Source: an uncultured Rhodospirillaceae bacterium (lineage in GTDB: Bacteria > Pseudomonadota > Alphaproteobacteria > Rhodospirillales > Magnetospirillaceae). Taken from it: DNA of 64,000 nt. The notes beneath the pieces are model-generated. The model was not told the origin of the DNA, searched no databases, and saw only the letters and a program-made list of their open reading frames with translations. The position numbers and the translations under genes were made by a program. Below, in pieces: positions 54,201 to 57,200 of the stretch; the first letter of the stretch is position 1; the number at the start of each line of letters is the position of its first letter. The DNA is taken from NCBI GenBank assembly GCA_937887565.1, contig CALABS010000008.1, positions 85,817 through 149,816 of the forward strand, given 5' to 3'.

Positions 54201-57200
54201 CATGGTGGAAATTCCCGCGGCACGGGAAAAGGAGCTGGTGGACCGTCTGGCGGCCGTGGGCATCGCCGCGGTCCTTGCGGTCTACGCCGGTTCCGGCGTT
54301 GGTGACGCGCAGGTGTCCATCCAGACGTTCCAGCCCGAACGCCGGAAGGAGGCCGAGCTGGTCAGCGAGGGAGCGGCTTCCCGTCCGGCAAGCGCACCGT
54401 CTCCCGTCCAACCGACCGAATCCGCATCACGGTCCGGCCAGGCGGAAGCGATGCCGTCCGCGGGTTCGCGGGAAGCAGCCGATGCGGATCCGGCTTTCCA
54501 GCATTGGCAGCGGGTCAAGGAAGCTCGCGGCACCAGACTGGTGATGGTGCGGGATGCCGGCCAGATCAAGTGTTTCGAGGCCGATGCGGAGACCGCTGCC
54601 GGTGCGAGCCCCCGGTGCGCTTCGCTTTTGCGCAGCCAGGCCATGCCGGGAGGGCGGGCCAGGGCTGTGCTGTTTTTCAGCTCCTACATGTCGGCAAGCG
54701 TCGTCGACGACCTGACGCGGGCCGGCCTGCGGGTAACGTTGGTGGAACCCGACGCGCAAGGGCAGCTGGTCACCCGCGACTACGATCCCCCTCAACCGGC
54801 CGAGGCGACGCCGGCGGCAACGGCACCGAGCGTGCCGGGAGGAACCCAACTTCGCCCCGATGCTTCGATCTCCCTGGCGGAACGGCTACGGCACGAAGCG
54901 GCGGCGAAGGCGGCCGCCCTGGCGCCGCCTACAACAGCCAATGCGTTGCGGATCCACCTGGACGAGGCCCTGGCCGACCTCAACGGAATGGGACCGGATG
55001 CCCGGGCCGACCAGCTGACGGCGGTATTGAGCGGGCGTGGCCTGCTCAATGCCAGCCTTCACAGGGAAGTGGCGCGGCACTCCCGCGACGTCTTCCCCCT
55101 GTCGGCCGGCTATGTGGTCTTCCGTGATCCCATAACCCAGCGCTGGCATTACGATCCCATGGAACAGTTCATTTCCCGCTGCGGGCCCGATGGCCGGCTG
55201 GCGGGAGCGTTTGCGCGTGCGGCGATCGACGTTCTTGCCGACTGGACCGGACGATACATCCGCGAGATCGATGCCTCTTTCGCCCACGACCTCGCGGAAG
55301 CCAAGGCAGAGATCATGGACTTCGCGGCGGAAATGAACCCGGACGTCGACGTCAGGTTCGTCGACCGGCTGTTCGCTGATGGCCGGTCCATGGTCGACAG
55401 CGGGGTGGGGACCGCCGACCGCAATCCGGTTCTCGGGATGTATTTCCGAAACTTCAATGTTCTTGCCGTTTCGACGGACCTGTCACGTGGCGACCCCGTG
55501 GAAACGGCCTATCACGAGCTCTATCATTCCTTGGCGCCCCTTCTCACCCCGAAAGAACTCGCCATCCTCGCCGAGCGCTTTCCCGCCCGTGGAACACGCA
55601 CCGCGGAAGAGGCCGCTGCGGAGGCCTTTTCTGAATGGGCGCTGGACAAGGCGGAGACTCTCCAGGCGGTGCGGTCGCGCCACAGTCACTCCGCACGGCA
55701 TGGCGACATCGATGCGGTCCGGGGGGATTCGCGGGATGCCAGCCATTCCGCCGACATCGACGGCCGGCGCCGCATCCAGTTGCCGGCCTGGAAGGAGACG
55801 GCGGTCGCCGACGCCTTCGACACGCTCGGCCGGTTCCTCGAAAAGGCGAACAATGTCCTCAGGGGCCGTGGCTTCCAGACCTGGGACGACATCTTCATCC
55901 GCGTCAGGACCGGAGATGTGGTCCGCCGAGCCAAGGTGTTCGATGTGGCCGCCACCATCGATCCCCGCGAGGCCGCCCGTCTCGCCAAGGGTGCGGGCCT
56001 CATGAGGCTTGCCGACTCCCTGACCCACTATACCCGGCGCATCGGCCGGAAGGCCCTGACGGGGGAGGCGGTCTACCGCCTGCTTCGGGCCCATCTTTCG
56101 GACGAAGCGATCCTGGATGGGCTCCGGCGTGGCGGATACCACGCACCCAGGGACCTGGGGGGCGCGACCACCCTCATCACCACCCGTGATGCGCTGGCGG
56201 CCGTCGATCTCGACCGGCAGCGGCAGGTGACGCCGATCGACGTGGGATCGTCGTTGGACCGTGCCGCGACGGCCACGGTACGGCCTACGGCTTCGCAGCC
56301 GGCATCAACCGCATATACGCGGCCGGCTCCTGTTGCCGTCTCGGCCAAGCCTGGGGGAATCGTAAGGCCGATGCAGCAGGCTGCGACGGTCAGTCGGTTC
56401 TCGATCGGGGCGGGTCCCGATGAGTCTCTCCTGCCGGGAGACGGTTGGGAAGCGGCGGCGTGCCTGGACGGTGCGATCGGTTTCCGCGTGCGGACCGCCG
56501 CCCAGATCCTGGCCGCCTCCCGGACCAGAAGTGCGATCCGCCGGGCAAAGCTTCTGGCCGAGGTTCGCGAGCTTACGGATATGGCCGTCCGACTGGAACA
56601 CGCCTTCCTGCGGTGGGCCGAGACAGATCCCGTGCAGGCCGACCGGCTCAGGACCCGGTTCGCCCGCGTCACCGGAGCAAAATTTCTTGATCCGGCAATA
56701 GGTCTTCAGCATACTCTACCCATTATGGGAAGTGCCGGAACTATAATGGAGGCTGGCGTGTCGGACGCATCCATGCTTAAAGTTGACGGCGTCGGAGCAA
56801 GTTCCGGGGAACATTCCATGCCGAAAAAGCCGGGGGTCGAGATCCCCGCGAATGCCGTTGCCCTCTACGTCAGCCTTTCGGAACACGAACGCTTGCGTCG
56901 GGAGGGCAGGTGGCCGTCCGATCCGGAGATCAATCGCGAACGCCTAATGTACGACGTGTCCAGTTCACACTGGTACATCACGCCCGACCATCCCATGTTC
57001 GGCGAAATGGTGTCGTCCTACGGGACGCACGCCGCCCAGAAGAAGTGGGAGGCGGAGCTGGAAGAGCGCCGGCAGGCCGAAGCGCTGGTATTCCAGCAGA
57101 CCCGGGACGGCACTCCCATTTATCTGGCAGGCAAGGACGTCGAAAAGCTTCGCAGGCATCCCGCGGTCAATTTCGATCGTCGGAGCGGGCTTTTCCGGGT

